DNA from: Micropterix aruncella
Taxonomy: Eukaryota > Arthropoda > Insecta > Lepidoptera > Micropterigidae
Direction of reading: 5' to 3'
DNA length: 64,000 nucleotides
Assembly: GCA_944548615.1 (NCBI GenBank)
Contig: OX155971.1
Coordinates: 26,152,072 to 26,216,071, forward strand
Shown here: piece after piece, positions 36,580 through 47,112 of the stretch
Numbering within the stretch: position 1 is the stretch's first letter
Layout: each line of letters begins with the position of its first letter
The notes under the pieces: model-generated
Database searches by the model: none
What the model saw: only the letters and a program-made list of their open reading frames with translations
What the model was told of the DNA's origin: nothing
Translations under genes and position numbers: made by a program

Positions 36580-39043
36580 CTGTCTCAAGCTTTTTCACCC
36601 TGGACCACCAGACTATTGCAGCATAGGTTAGTCTAGGCAGCAGTACTGCCCTGTAGAGCCATAAGGCGACCCTGGGTTTGAACCCCCAGGTTTTTCCCAT
36701 GACTCTTTTGCACGTCCACAACGAGGCATAGAAGGTTGTTCTCTTGCGCTCGAGGTGGTGCTTCCAATTGAGCTTTGGGTCTAGATAGACTCCAAGGTAT
36801 TTAACTACTGTAGCGTATTCTATCTCCTTATCCCAGAGCTTGAGACACTCAACGGGTTCGGGTTTGTATTTTCTGGTGAAAATCATGGCCTTAGTCTTGC
36901 TTGGATTAGCGGATAGACCTCTGGCCTGGCACCAGTCTTGGGTGGTCTTAAGTGCTTTGTCCATGAGCTCCTTAAGTATTGATAGGAAGTTTCCTCTGAC
37001 TACTATGGCCACGTCATCAGCGTAGCCGTAGACAGAGAGGCCTAGGTTTTGTAGATCTATTAGGAGTTCGTCTACAACGATGCTCCACAAGAGGGGGGAG
37101 ATGACTCCACCCTGTGGACAGACCTTAGCAGGGATTCCCGTGATGGAGGTGTCGCCTTGATAGACGGTCAGATTCCTATTTGATAGCATACTCAATGTCC
37201 AGTCAATAATGGTCTCTGGTATTCCTCGTCTGTGCATAGCGTTTTTTATAGTTGCATATGATGTGGTGTCAAATGCTCCTTCGATGTCCAGGAATACTCC
37301 CAGAGCGTAACCTTTCGCCGCTAACTGTGTCTCTATTGTGCTCACCAGGTGATGTAGGGCAGTGTCCGTAGATCTGCCCTCCCTATAGGCATACTGAGCA
37401 TCCGCAAGCGGTTGAAGAGCTAGGTGGTTGTTTTTCAAGTAGCCGTCAACTAGTCTCTCCAGTGATTTCAGGAGAAAGGAGGTGAGGCTAATGGGTCTGT
37501 AGTCTTTGGCAAAGATGTGGCCGTTCCTGCCTGCCTTTGGAATGAACGTGACTCTTGCGCTGCTCCAGGCATGAGGGACGTGTCTGAGGGCTATGCTCGC
37601 TCTGAGTACCTTTGTTAGAGGGCCCAGCAGCTGGCTTAACCCTTTTTGTAGTAGGACTGGGTATATTCCATCCGGTCCAGGTGATTTGTAGGGGTCGAAG
37701 GTGCTAACGGCCCATTCTACTGCTTTTGGATTAACTATCTTGGCTGCAAGGGCCCACTCCCTGGGCTTGTGGAGCCTCTTGGAGTTCTCCCCTGCGGCAA
37801 TTGGGTGTGAGGATTCCTGGAAGCCCGGAAAGTGTGTTTCCATTAGGAACTTCAAGGTTTCCTTGGTGTCGCTTGTGTGTCCCCCCTCTGGTCGTTTAAG
37901 GCATCCCAGCTGGGGGCGGTTGTTAGAGCTGAGGATCTTGTTGAGCCTGGAGGCTTCGGAAGCTGTTTCCACGCTCTCACAAAAGTCCCTCCAGCTTCTT
38001 CGTTTGGCTTTAACAATGGCCTTGTTGTATTCGTTTCGGGCGTTTTTGTATTCCTCCCAAAGATGTTGCGAGTTAGTGTTGTGATTTCTCGCCCTATTGA
38101 AACACCTTCTCAGCGTAAGCCTGAGCTTGGTCAGCTCTGGGTTCCACCATGGGACCTTTTTTGAGAGGTTTTTTTGTTTCAAAGGGCAATTCTGCTCGTA
38201 GGCGTCTATAACGGCATTAGACAGTGATAGTGCAGCTGTTTCTAGTTGCTCTTTGGTGTGGAATCGATTCGGAACCGTGGTGAGCTTGATAGCCAGGTCC
38301 CTATCGAATCCTTCCCAGTTGGTATTTCTAGGGTTGCGAGCCCACTGAATTTCCAATGAGTGCCGAAGCGTTAGATGGATCTGCCTATGGTCCGAGCCTG
38401 AGGGTTCATCTGAGACCCTCCAGTCTTGAACCAGGTTTGCCACTTCTTTTGTGCAGATCGTGATGTCCAGTACCTCCTGTCTTCTTGAGTCTATGAAGGT
38501 AGGTTCTGTTCCTCTGTTGAGGATGGTGAGTTCATTGCCTAGGATAAAGTCATGCAGGCTTACCCCCCTCGGGTTTATGTTGGAACTACCCCAGCACACG
38601 TGGTGGGAGTTCGCATCGCAACCCAGAAGGAGTTGGAGCCCGCGTTGTTTCGCATATGTCACTAGGTTGGTTATATCTTCTTGCGGTGGCAGGTCAGTGG
38701 AGTCATAAGGCATGTATGCTGACCCAATGAGTAGATCCACCGTTCTGTCTCCTGTCAAGTTGATTTTTGTTAAAACGACCGTTAGGTCATCGCCGCTGAG
38801 TTGTGGCAGAAAAGTGGCTGTGACGCCCTTAGTGACCACGCAGGTCCTGAGTTTCCGAGTCGGTTGGGCCTTATGAATGGTTCCGCAACCTCCTAATCCA
38901 CTTATAGTATCCCTAACAATCCAAGGTTCTTGGATTAGTGCTATACTTGTCTGCGCCACAGCCATGCTCCTGGTTAATATCGCCGAGGCGCTTTTGCTGT
39001 GGTGCAAGTTGATCTGGATTATGGGGACTTTTAGGTGGTTCAT
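36580..39043 (-). CDS. LINE ORF2, endonuclease and reverse transcriptase part
   Basis: ORF2 nicks the target and copies element RNA into DNA there. The open frame begins at ATG 39043. Residues about 5-225 are an APE-type endonuclease: INLHHSKSA near the start, LIQEPW about 37-41, GSAYMPYDS about 107, a catalytic-type DANSH at 143 and SGSDHR at 215. RT follows at about 495-760: RVTFIPKAGR, DYRPISLTS, the motif-A aspartate in FLDIEGAFD (about 584-592), PQGGVISPLLW, YADD at 674-677 and YLGVYLDPKLNW. The start overlaps the ORF1 stop as ATGA (39043-39040), a layout used for termination-reinitiation. Genuine sequence ends near 36580, where a frameshift moves the protein into another frame; the open frame runs on out of phase to 36401. 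Confidence 0.92.
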
Positions 39044-39684
39044 TTTGCTGTATCTCCTTCCGTTCCATCCACTGCGTCCGACTCCTTCCTAGGCTTATTA
39101 TCGAGCAGCCTTACGGATGCCCGTGCTAGCCCACAGTAGGGTCGGAAGTTGCAGGCCCTGAGAGTGGCCAATGAGGAGTCGCTCACCAGACAGGCGAAGT
39201 GGACGCTCGAGGCATCCTTCTTCGTGCTCCCCCTAGCGACGGCCCACCCATCGGTCTTCAGACCTGGGTTTTGCCTGTCGAGGAGTAGAAGTACTTTCTC
39301 GACAGTGTACTTGGGCTCCTCCACGTGGACCACCACTCGATGGCGTTAGGGCAGCTCATCGACCGGCAGCACACACACGGATTCACCTTGGACGAGTAAG
39401 TCCGTGGAAAGGCTTCTGAGCCAGTTCCCCGTCTCCTCATCTGCGCACGAGAAGACGATTGCACCGTCCCTCTCCCAGCTGCCGGTAAAGGATGGTGTTT
39501 TAGTGCCAACAGGAATTTCCATGATGGCGTCCACAATCTTGTCCCGGATGGCTTCTATGTCGCCGGCTTCAAGTTTTTTGTCAGGGTAGCCCCTTATTAT
39601 GAGAGCTAGCCTGAGGAGTCCTTTTGTGGCCTGGGCGTAAGAACCTTGGTCGGAGACTTTCGGTCTTTTCCCTGTCGCCTGATG
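39040..39684 (-). pseudogene. LINE ORF1 remnant, DUF4780-like
   Basis: This is the C-terminal part of ORF1, the RNA-binding partner protein of the LINE. The frame is open from the truncated 5' end at 39684 down to an in-frame TAA at 39346-39348, then open again in the same frame to a TGA at 39042-39040. Visible features include a conserved tryptophan block (GSWERDGAIVF), VHVEEPKY and, near the end, CLVSDSSLATL followed by a YCGLARASVRLL block. That arrangement resembles the DUF4780 domain of insect retrotransposon ORF1 proteins, recalled from family knowledge and not searched. No start codon belongs to the element because its 5' portion is missing; the sequence above 39697 is older flanking DNA. 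Confidence 0.7.
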
Positions 39685-39697
39685 GGATAAAGGTATG
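39685..39697. repeat. Right target-site duplication of the 4.4-kb LINE
   Basis: Second copy of GGATAAAGGTATG. Removing 35323-39697 would rejoin the interrupted older repeat. Confidence 0.9.
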
Positions 39698-39719
39698 GTC
39701 TGTCGTCCTTTTTTCAAGC

Positions 39720-39956
39720 TAGTCTCGCGTCATCCTGCCTTGCGACGTGTCATGCCCAGCCCCACTTCAGTCTGGCAATACGTTTCGTGACATTTATGAC
39801 CCCCGTGCGCTTTTGTATTTCTTCATTGGGCACTTTGTCGCGGATATTGACGTCCAGAAATGTTCTCTCCATGGCCCTTTGGCATATTCTAAGGCGGTTG
39901 GCACTGCTCTGCGTTAGAGGCACTGTTTCAAGGCCGTACGTTGCTACTGGCAGCAC
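39720..39956 (-). pseudogene. LINE reverse-transcriptase C-terminal fragment (older target element)
   Basis: The minus strand encodes about 68 residues (YGLETVPLT, CQRAMERTFL, DKVPNEEIQKRT, RIARLKWGWA). This is the characteristic end of the insect endonuclease-reverse transcriptase LINE family, in which RAMER and NEEI-RRT motifs precede the KW-WAGH box. A TGA interrupts that box (GGA to TGA by inference); HVARQDDAR follows in frame. Both ends are lost. The 4.4-kb LINE inserted just downstream, so 34500-35309 may hold the displaced 3' part of this element, though no recognisable coding remains there. Confidence 0.8.
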
Positions 39957-40031
39957 GGATGTTTAATACACCTTGCGCTATAGGTTGATGGTCATCGCTG
40001 GGTCTCTCAGGATGTAAGGACAATAAACACT

Positions 40032-40649
40032 TGTGAGAGTGGCCACCCTTCACTTGACTCCAATTATTCGTGAGCGAAGGGTGGTTCTCATCAAGTGTTT
40101 TTCTCCATAATGAAAGTCGTTGTAGTTGAAGTTGAAGTACTTATTCAGAAGGTCTGTGATCGGTTGTCAGTTTGTAACGCCTTGTTTAATAATTCGCCGG
40201 TGTGTAGGTAGTGTGGGCTCGAGGCGATGTCGTGGTTGTGTATCCGAAGTGTGAAGTTTGAATATCGCGGATAATATATGACTGATCGATGTATGAGCGC
40301 GTACTTAGAGCGGGCGACGGTCCACTAGGGGAATGATGTCCACGAAGGGAATGATGATGATGTGTAGCCGCGGTAACTGTCTACTGGGGGAATGATAAAA
40401 TATGTGTCGAATGTACTGCTTTTTATATGGTATGTAATGATGCAATATCCACCGGCGGGGGAGAATAACTGTGTCAATTCGTATCGATCAGAAGAAATGG
40501 CATGAGTCATCGGTTGACTTGCATAAAATGCCGAATTTAGTTGGAATTCAATTGCAGTTGCCTCGTGTATATTTGAGCGTATTTGCGGTTTCGATTCTAT
40601 AGAAATTACTTCTTTTGTTGTGGGTATGTTGGACGAAGTGACTCCAAAA
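40032..40649. mobile_element. Diverged candidate solo LTR, same family
   Basis: It starts TGTGAGAGTGGCCACCC, parallel to 47113, and carries three GGGAATGAT motifs near 40331-40395. CACT occurs at 40028-40031 and 40650-40653 as a possible TSD. The 3' end reads AAAA rather than CA, so the terminus is mutated or misplaced. Confidence 0.48.
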
Positions 40650-40976
40650 CACTTTTAATTCATTGATTGATTGAATTAGTAAAATTTATATAATCCTATA
40701 TTAGAAAACCCAGACATCTGGCAACCCCGCTTCATGTGAAATTTCTTACCAGCAGTTCTTACTAAAGTATTTACCAACATTGCACTAGTTTGTGTTTGGA
40801 CCTGGTTATCGGTTTCGTTAGGAGTATACGGGTAAATTGCAAACTGCTACTGAATTAATTCAAACGTAAATATTGACTCTCTACAAGAGTTTCCACGACT
40901 ATCCTAGAGGGATTCTGTGGTTAGTTACTCCGAGAATATAAGTACATAATATATAAGTGCTGACTATACATATATA

Positions 40977-41195
40977 TTGCAATACTGTGCAATCCAGTTG
41001 AGTAATCCGCTAGCTGCAATTATGCAGCAATCAATCACATCAGGGAAATTGCCTGCAGACTGGAAACACGCAATTGTAACACCCATCTTTGTATATAAAA
41101 TGAGACAAGCGCTTTGCTTTCAATTACCGTTCCAGCAGCCTAATCGCATTGCTAGCAAATCCATGGAAAAAATCATTGCAGCAAAATTACGTTAA
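40977..41195 (+). pseudogene. LINE reverse-transcriptase N-terminal fragment
   Basis: The frame reads LSNPLAAIMQQSITSGKLPA, DWKHAIVTPIF, then a garbled stretch where the RT fingers motif (K-GD---NYRPISL) should be, and finally IASKSMEKIIAAKLR. This is the RT0-RT1 region of a Jockey/CR1-type element. The garbled stretch suggests compensating frameshifts. No neighbouring fragment continues it. Confidence 0.72.
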
Positions 41196-41199
41196 GGCG

Positions 41200-41515
41200 A
41201 CATAAGATCTGTGAAAAATATCTGAAATGAGCGGACCCGTGAAGAAATAGGCGGGGCCACTTTTGCAGGGGTTAACCAATAAAAATCCAGCATTGGTGAA
41301 GCGTCAGGCACGATTTCACGTGCTTACGCGCCGACGAGCTGGCGGATACTAAACATTCGATCGCAGCGCTCACACAGCAAAACTGTGTAGGGGTGGTGGT
41401 ATAAGGGTCTTTAGGTAAAGAATATTTTGCGTAACTCTCAGGGCACTCTCACGTTTTAATTAAATGTAATTATTATAGGGGCTAAATAAAAAATGAGGCT
41501 AAGCGCGGCGCTAGA
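41200..41515. other. Unassigned, moderately GC-rich DNA
   Basis: Follows the RT fragment at 40977-41195. Contains CACGTGCTTACGCGCCGACG. No convincing frame. Confidence 0.4.
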
Positions 41516-41519
41516 GCAT

Positions 41520-41720
41520 TAAGCGATGCTAGAGCAGTAATTATTACGCAATGAAACCTGTATGTCAAATATAAATGTTATCCTTTTTTAAATACTATTA
41601 AAATAATAAGAGCTACGATTTTAATAAAAGTTTTTAATTATATAAATATTTTATATCGAGATAGTATAAGCGTGTTTAGAGCGCCAGCTAAAGTGCGCCA
41701 CTATACTGTTTATACTACAA
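41520..41720. repeat. Interspersed family C fragment
   Basis: Contains TGAAACCTGTATG, AATAAGAGCTACGATTTTAA and GTGTTTAGAGCGCCAGCTA; related to 44215-44540 and 53960-54131. Confidence 0.5.
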
Positions 41721-41844
41721 ATGCAAACATATTGAGCATAAGAGGATATTAAACCATTTTCTGGAACCATGAATGCTATCTACATGTTTCTTTTCGTAAT
41801 AAAATCCCAACCTGTTAAATCGTAGAACTACATTGACCAATCTA

Positions 41845-42314
41845 TTACTTATTTATTTTATTTATTTAATGTAACGATTCATTTACAATGCATGTGTATC
41901 AATAATATAATTATAATTAAACAATTATTTATATTAATAAAATAAAAATAATAATTGAACACGGCCGATATGAGCATTAGCATGAATGTACTGCTGCCCA
42001 ACTAAGTGCCAGGACTTGTTCCAAGGCAGCGAGCTCTATAGTTTTATATCCTCAAATATTCGGCAATTTGAAAAAGAACAATAAATAAATATATAAAATA
42101 CCGTCACCATAACAAATTATAACTAATAATCACTAATTAATGATCACAATAGGAAATATTTCAATAGGAAATATCTTACTACTCAATAGGAAATATCTTG
42201 TCTATTAAAAATAAAATGTCAAATAATATTAAACAATAGTAACCAAAATTAATAAATAAGTAATAAAAATAAAAAAAAGTCAACGAAAATATTAAGAATT
42301 GACAAGGATAACAT
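41845..42314 (-). mobile_element. 3' UTR of LINE family L1, second copy
   Basis: Matches 26389-26865, including the CACGGCCGATATGAGCATTA block and the TTTATTTA tail at its low-coordinate end. Confidence 0.68.
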
Positions 42315-42553
42315 TTAATGTTGGAAACTGTCTGGGTATATTAATTTGTGGATATTTTGCCGGGCGTCATGTTTTAACCAGGAATCAATTTTGGCTTTAA
42401 AAGAAGACTTAGGCACATACATTTTTAAACCTAGCATCTTAAATATCCTGGGGGCTATGTACACAAAATGTCTCTGCCCAAAAGTGGTCTGCATTCGAGG
42501 GACCTCGAGATTGCCGCGGGGAGATTTTTGCTGAGTTCTTATTGTTGTCTCTA
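42315..42553 (-). pseudogene. LINE family L1 RT C-terminus, second copy
   Basis: The frame reads LETTIRTQQKSPRG, PRMQTTFGQRHFVYIAPR, KSSFKAKIDSWLKHDARQ and ends at TAA 42315-42317. This copy retains the stretch that is frameshifted at 26.96 kb. Coding similarity stops abruptly at about 42554, where the (TAT)n tail of another LINE begins, so this copy is truncated or interrupted there. Confidence 0.78.
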
Positions 42554-42554
42554 A

Positions 42555-42556
42555 AT

Positions 42557-42587
<31 letters not shown>

Positions 42588-42852
42588 AACGCCTTATTTT
42601 TAAGAAAAGGAGAGCTTATTGCCTGCAGGCAATATTTTAGAGCTAACCTATACTACTGTATAAACATTATTTGCGAGTAGACTACATAACTTAACCTATA
42701 TAAAGAGTATGGACAAATAAAATAAAAGAGGATAGAAATAAATATATAATATATAACTTTTTGTGGGCACAGGATGTGCGACACCAAAATAATCTAACAC
42801 TTAAAAGGATGCTAAAATTTAAAAAGGAGGGGAATGGGAGGGGAAAGGGAAT
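42555..42852 (-). mobile_element. 3' UTR and (TAT)n tail of LINE family L4
   Basis: It follows the 42853 stop on the minus strand and ends in about nine TAT units abutting the L1 coding remnant. The junction suggests L4 inserted into or beside L1. It contains the palindromic TTGCCTGCAGGCAA near 42620. Confidence 0.6.
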
Positions 42853-43330
42853 TTATCTGGAAGATTTCAAATGCTCTCTGAGTCTGTTTTTAAAACTTGT
42901 TATGCTTGGCGCGGTTTTTACATTTTTCGGAAAAACATTCCAGAGACGGCTTCCATGCACGGTGAAAGAGAATAAGAAGAACGCAGTGCTGTGACTAGGG
43001 ATAGAGAGTAGCAGTTTGTATTTTGATCTCAGAGGGCGTCCATGAGCCGATAGTGCAGTAAATCTGCCTGTAAGATAATTGGTAGCGACGCCATCCAAGA
43101 TCTTGAAAAGCACACAGAGAATTCGCATGTCTCTTTTCTCCCGGGTCGACAGCCCGTGAAGCTTCTCTCTGTACTACGTGATGTGGTCAATTTTTCTGAG
43201 GCCATGGATATAACGAGTGCAAACATTTTGGAGACGCTCAACTTTGGTGGATTACTCCTCTGTGAGGTCGACAAATGAGACATCTCCATAATCCAGAATA
43301 TACTCAATATTGTCAATGATTATGTTAGAA
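42853..43330 (-). pseudogene. Jockey/CR1-type LINE RT C-terminus (family L4)
   Basis: One frame reads NIEYILDYGDVSFVDLTEE, a stop, VERLQNVCTRYIHGLRKIDH, a second stop, then REKRDMRILCVLFKIL, PLRSKYKLLLSIPSHS, GSRLWNVFPKNVK and SFKNRLREHLKSSR before its natural stop at 42853. The ILDYGDV, RLQNVCTRYI and LWN-P blocks are standard for the end of Jockey/CR1-type RTs. Two in-frame stops make it a pseudogene. The 3' UTR runs to a (TAT)n tail at about 42555-42586. Confidence 0.82.
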
Positions 43331-43334
43331 AATA

Positions 43335-43995
43335 CTGCGGTCATGGATACGTGCATTAAATATACAACCGTAGAAGGTCAAATCGAGATAACTGACGAAA
43401 ACTCCGACAAAATAAGAAACGACTTGATCGCAGTCGAACGATCTTGAATAGGGCATAATCATGAGCTAACAAGCGATCATATGATTACTACTATAGTTCT
43501 GGTTCATTCAACGACGACATTACCGAATCGCTTTCGGTAGCATAGACACTGAGCTCAGCGGAGAAATTGCCGTTTTCGGTTAACCGCTAGCCATATATTA
43601 CAGAAATGGGTTTGTAATTTATGTGGTATTTAACTTGCATCTCCCGTAGAGTCTAAAAATTAAATTGTTGAGAGAGATATGGACCCTTGCGACAGACTGA
43701 CATATGTTTTATTATGTATAGACACATACACACGCACTCACACACACAGTTTTTAATCAGTAACATATACATATACTTCAAGTGGGTGAATCAGTACAAG
43801 CAAATAAGCATTTTTTTGAAAAACAAAAAAAATATATAAAAAATGCATTTAAAAAAAAACAGGATAAAAAGAGGTGAGCGCGTTGCACCATCTAACGGTA
43901 AGTAAAATATTGCGAATATTGTTTTCTAGGCATATTTGTTGTACATTGTATACAGGCATAGATAATACCATTGATTATTTATGGCACTAGATTGC
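43335..43995. other. Unassigned DNA with CA-rich microsatellite
   Basis: ACACATACACACGCACTCAC near 43722. No coding signal. Confidence 0.4.
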
Positions 43996-43999
43996 TAAC

Positions 44000-44540
44000 C
44001 TCAACAGTACGATTTCGCAACGGACAAATGCAGGTGGCGTTGATAGAATTGACCGGCGAAAAAAGTAGCATTTCTTGGCCATGTATAATAAAATTATTAT
44101 TGAATGTTTTTTTTTAAAGGTTTGGTTATCTATCGCATCTTTATATGTGATTACATCATTATAGGTGATTACATCACAGAAAAATTATAGAATTATAGAA
44201 TGCCATCTATTAGTCTATTGAAACTTAATGTGTGGAATTATATTACGCATTGAAACCTGTAAATTTGATTTAACATTGTTATTTTTATGTAAATAATACT
44301 AAAATAAAAAGAGCTATGATTTAAAAATTCGTTTAAACTACAATATTATTAGTTTATATCATGTAGGCTCGTTTGGAGTGCCATCGAAAGTTTTCCGCCA
44401 CACTGTTATACCATGAATACTTACACTACATTAATCAATTTTTAGAATTATAAGTGTCATCTATACGTTGAGCTTTCTAGTAAAAATCCTCGCTGCAAAA
44501 ACGTAGCACTGCATTGAGCAATCCAATACGATATATAATC
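44000..44540. repeat. Interspersed family C copy
   Basis: GCAGGTGGCGTTGATAGAAT, ATTGAAACCTGTAAATTTG, TCGTTTGGAGTGCCATCG and CATTGAGCAATCCAATACG mark the same family as 48540-49390 and 53960-54790. Confidence 0.5.
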
Positions 44541-44855
44541 AGTGTTAATATCAAACAGTTCGAGCCATTGTGATCATCTAAACATTGCACTTTAGGCCAC
44601 TTCTGCCAGAAGTAATCATAAATGTGTATGACCATATGCAAAATGAACGTTTCTGACCAAGCTTTTTTCTTGTATATAATATAAATTTGTAAGGTTTGTT
44701 CGTTGACGTGTCCGGGCCAGGTTAGGACACGTCTCTCCAAAAGTTTGCCGCTTGGATCGCCTTGTCGTTCGCCTCTTGTAGGTTCTGGTGTGTGATAGGG
44801 TTTGATAATTGCTGGCAGGATTGGGAGGGAATCTTCATCCTGCAGCGTTCTACAG

Positions 44856-45570
44856 GATGGCGGTGTCGACTATAATGGGCGAACCTGTCACCCCAGGCTG
44901 GTATAACGATATAGATTGTTCTTTCAGCCGTGGGATGAGCGTAGAAGACTTGAGGATAAGACAATCTACTGCCTAGTTCACCAGCAACTCCCTAGAGACC
45001 AACGCCTTACTGCGAGGCACCGAGAAAGATACACAGCTGGTAGCCTCACACCCTAACTACCAGTTTTGGCAGGATATCTCCATCTGGAATTAACCTTCAG
45101 GATACCTCCGTCCTCCCGACTGGTTACGGGTCCTAAGTCGCTTACGCAACTTCTACCTGTTGTATTACAGCGGTAATTCTGTCGCGGACCTGGGCGTTCT
45201 TTACCCATAGTGCCACACGGGGTCGAGTGGCCCAAAGTAATTTCAAGAGTGGCATGACAACAGGTCAACATCCACCCCCGCTGCTTATGAAACAGTGTAT
45301 TTCCATATTCTCCAGACCCCTTCAGTAATTAGTCAGAATGCACAACCGATTGGCTTCGCCGACCGGTGCGCAAACCGCCCAGTGGCGCCGGGATGCAATC
45401 CCGCCGGGAAAAACCGGTCCACCAGCTCTGAGGCCTGAGACACGGGAGTCTTACCCGGGGTAGCCCTTCCACTCGAGGAGGCTTCTGAATAGGAGCTGAA
45501 TCGTGAGTTGAGCCGATCCGAGAACAAAATGGACATTGTGGCCCAAGCTGCACGAAACTGTTCACCACCG
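44856..45570 (-). mobile_element. Family A, diverged subfamily A2, with perfect 15-bp TSD
   Basis: TGCAGCGTTCTACAG at 44841-44855 and 45571-45585 bounds a 715-bp copy. It shares the 3' hairpin region (ATGGGCGAACCTGTCACC antisense) and overall order with A but is clearly diverged, with different 5' sequence (GGTGGTGAACAGTTTCG). This is the longest complete copy. Confidence 0.86.
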
Positions 45571-45589
45571 TGCAGCGTTCTACAGTCGC

Positions 45590-46262
45590 ATATTGGATTT
45601 TGTGTAACCCCAGCGGACGAGATTGGCTCAGCATCTTGTCAGACCCACCCTTAGTCTTTTGAGACTATGCCAGGTGTCGCCAACCCCCCCCCCTTACCCC
45701 CTTCCCCCTATAACCTCCCGCCCCCCGGTAGTGATTGATTATGACAGCAAATCTAGTACATTTATAGTATTTTTGCAGTATTTAAGTGGTATTAAAATGT
45801 TTTTTTTTTCAATATGGTTCGTTTCTCTGCTAGCCTCGGTTGGTTCGACGTTATTATTATTGGATTAATATGTATATCGGAATTTATATTGCAACCAAAT
45901 AGGGAGATATGATATGATAAGAGAGGGAAATATTGCAACCAAAGATGCCTATGAGATATTGCGCTTGGATATGCAACCAAAAATTAACAATGTGATTTCG
46001 ACCCTACGACGCATCTGTGTATCGAATTTTAAATCTGTATGTTTAATATTTCGAGATTGAAATATGACTAGCGCGCTCCCTGGTGGACCGATTTTAACCA
46101 CAATCGACTTTTCAACTCTTGCCATGACCAAATGATACCTGCATGCCCAGTTTCAGCTCAATCGGATCAAGCGTTTGGGCGTTAAGGTGGAGGAAAATAA
46201 ACACAGACATACAGACTCACAGAAGTGCGTTCACAATAGTTTCCTCTGTCATAAAAGTAAAA
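45590..46262 (+). mobile_element. Interspersed family D element
   Basis: Starts GATTTTGTGTAACCCCAGCG, poly-C at 45683, TCAGCTCAATCGGATCAAGC near 46152, ends TTCACAATAGTTTCC. Confidence 0.55.
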
Positions 46263-46425
46263 TGTCAATATAACATAAATATTATAAAGCTCAAATCAGC
46301 GTGTCAGTAGGTACTCTATTTCTGGATGCATCCGTTTTAAATCGTGGCAATCGAAAAAAGTCAAAATAGCGATTGATTCTCCTCGGGGTGTTAATTTTGA
46401 TTTCGCCCAGCAGGTCAACTAGAGC

Positions 46426-46738
46426 TGTCGACTACAACGGTTGAACCCGTCACCTCAGAAAGTTTTAACGATATTGATCGTTCTGTCTCCCGTGAGGTGA
46501 GCGCAGAAGACTTAGGACGAAAAACAATCCACTGTCTAGTTACGCCACCTTTGCTTTACAGGCCAACGCCTTACGGCGAGGCACCGGGAAAGGTAGACAG
46601 CTGGTAGCCTCGCCCCTGACTACCAGTTTGGAATGGTATCTCTCCCTCATGAAGCGGTGATACGCTGTCTACAGAATCTATCGCGGATAACGGCACCTTT
46701 TGCCCTGCTTATTCACCCGAGATCGGGTGGCCGAATGG
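46426..46738 (-). mobile_element. Family A fragment, sense 3' half
   Basis: It runs from ACTAGAGCTGTCGACTAC to about GAATGGTC, including TTTAACGATATTGATCG, and joins a LINE RT fragment at about 46739. No TSD was found. Confidence 0.72.
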
Positions 46739-46739
46739 T

Positions 46740-47050
46740 CTTAGTCGGAATCGATTCGCTGACATCGCTGGCATCGTCTATACATACTATTTTGTGTGCG
46801 TTTGCAAGAATAGCATTCGGCAGATTTATATTTATAAACGCAAGAAATAGCGACGGACCTAAAATTGAACCATGTGACGCGCCGCTCGATATGTTTATAA
46901 TGCTCGATTTAGCTTCTTGCATCCTAACAAATTGACTTCTATTTGTGGGATACAAGCGTATTGGCAGCGGTAACGTATAATTTCCAGCTTATATAGCAAA
47001 ATTAGATGGTTGACCCAATCGAAAGCTGTCGAATGATCGCAGAACGCTCA
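46740..47050 (-). pseudogene. LINE reverse-transcriptase core fragment
   Basis: The minus strand reads STAFDWVNHLILLYKLE (RT motif A, catalytic aspartate in AFD), then RSQFVRMQEAKSSI, SGASHGSILGPSLFLAFIN (motif B, usually G-PQGS-LGP-LF) and a degenerate CIDDASDV in place of YADD. A small frame change occurs between motif A and motif B near 46960. It abuts an A-family copy (46426-46738) and lies just below a solo-LTR candidate. Confidence 0.75.
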
Positions 47051-47112
47051 TATTTCAAATTTCAAATTTCAAATTATTTATTGAGTTCAAATTATGAGTA
47101 CATTCAAAATAC

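Larger units (their letters stand above)
35323..39684 (-). mobile_element. 5'-truncated non-LTR retrotransposon (APE-RT-RNase H LINE, I/LOA-like)
   Basis: This is the most complete element in the window, 4.36 kb, read on the minus strand: partial ORF1, then ORF2. The 13-bp direct repeat GGATAAAGGTATG flanks it exactly (35310-35322 and 39685-39697), so both ends are defined. Its 3' tail is seven TAG units on the plus strand (35323-35343), a microsatellite tail in place of poly(A), as in I-type LINEs. The 5' end falls inside ORF1, so the copy is 5'-truncated as expected from target-primed reverse transcription. ORF1 carries one in-frame stop and ORF2 one frameshift, so this copy is dead, but few lesions suggest it is fairly young. 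RNase H plus a DUF4780-like ORF1 favours I/LOA-type clades; clade is not certain. Confidence 0.9.

Noticed and set aside
35414..39349. Many plus-strand open frames across the 4.4-kb LINE
   Set aside because: Shadows of the minus-strand ORF1 and ORF2.
43720..43755. CA-rich microsatellite as a regulatory site
   Set aside because: Short and unremarkable.
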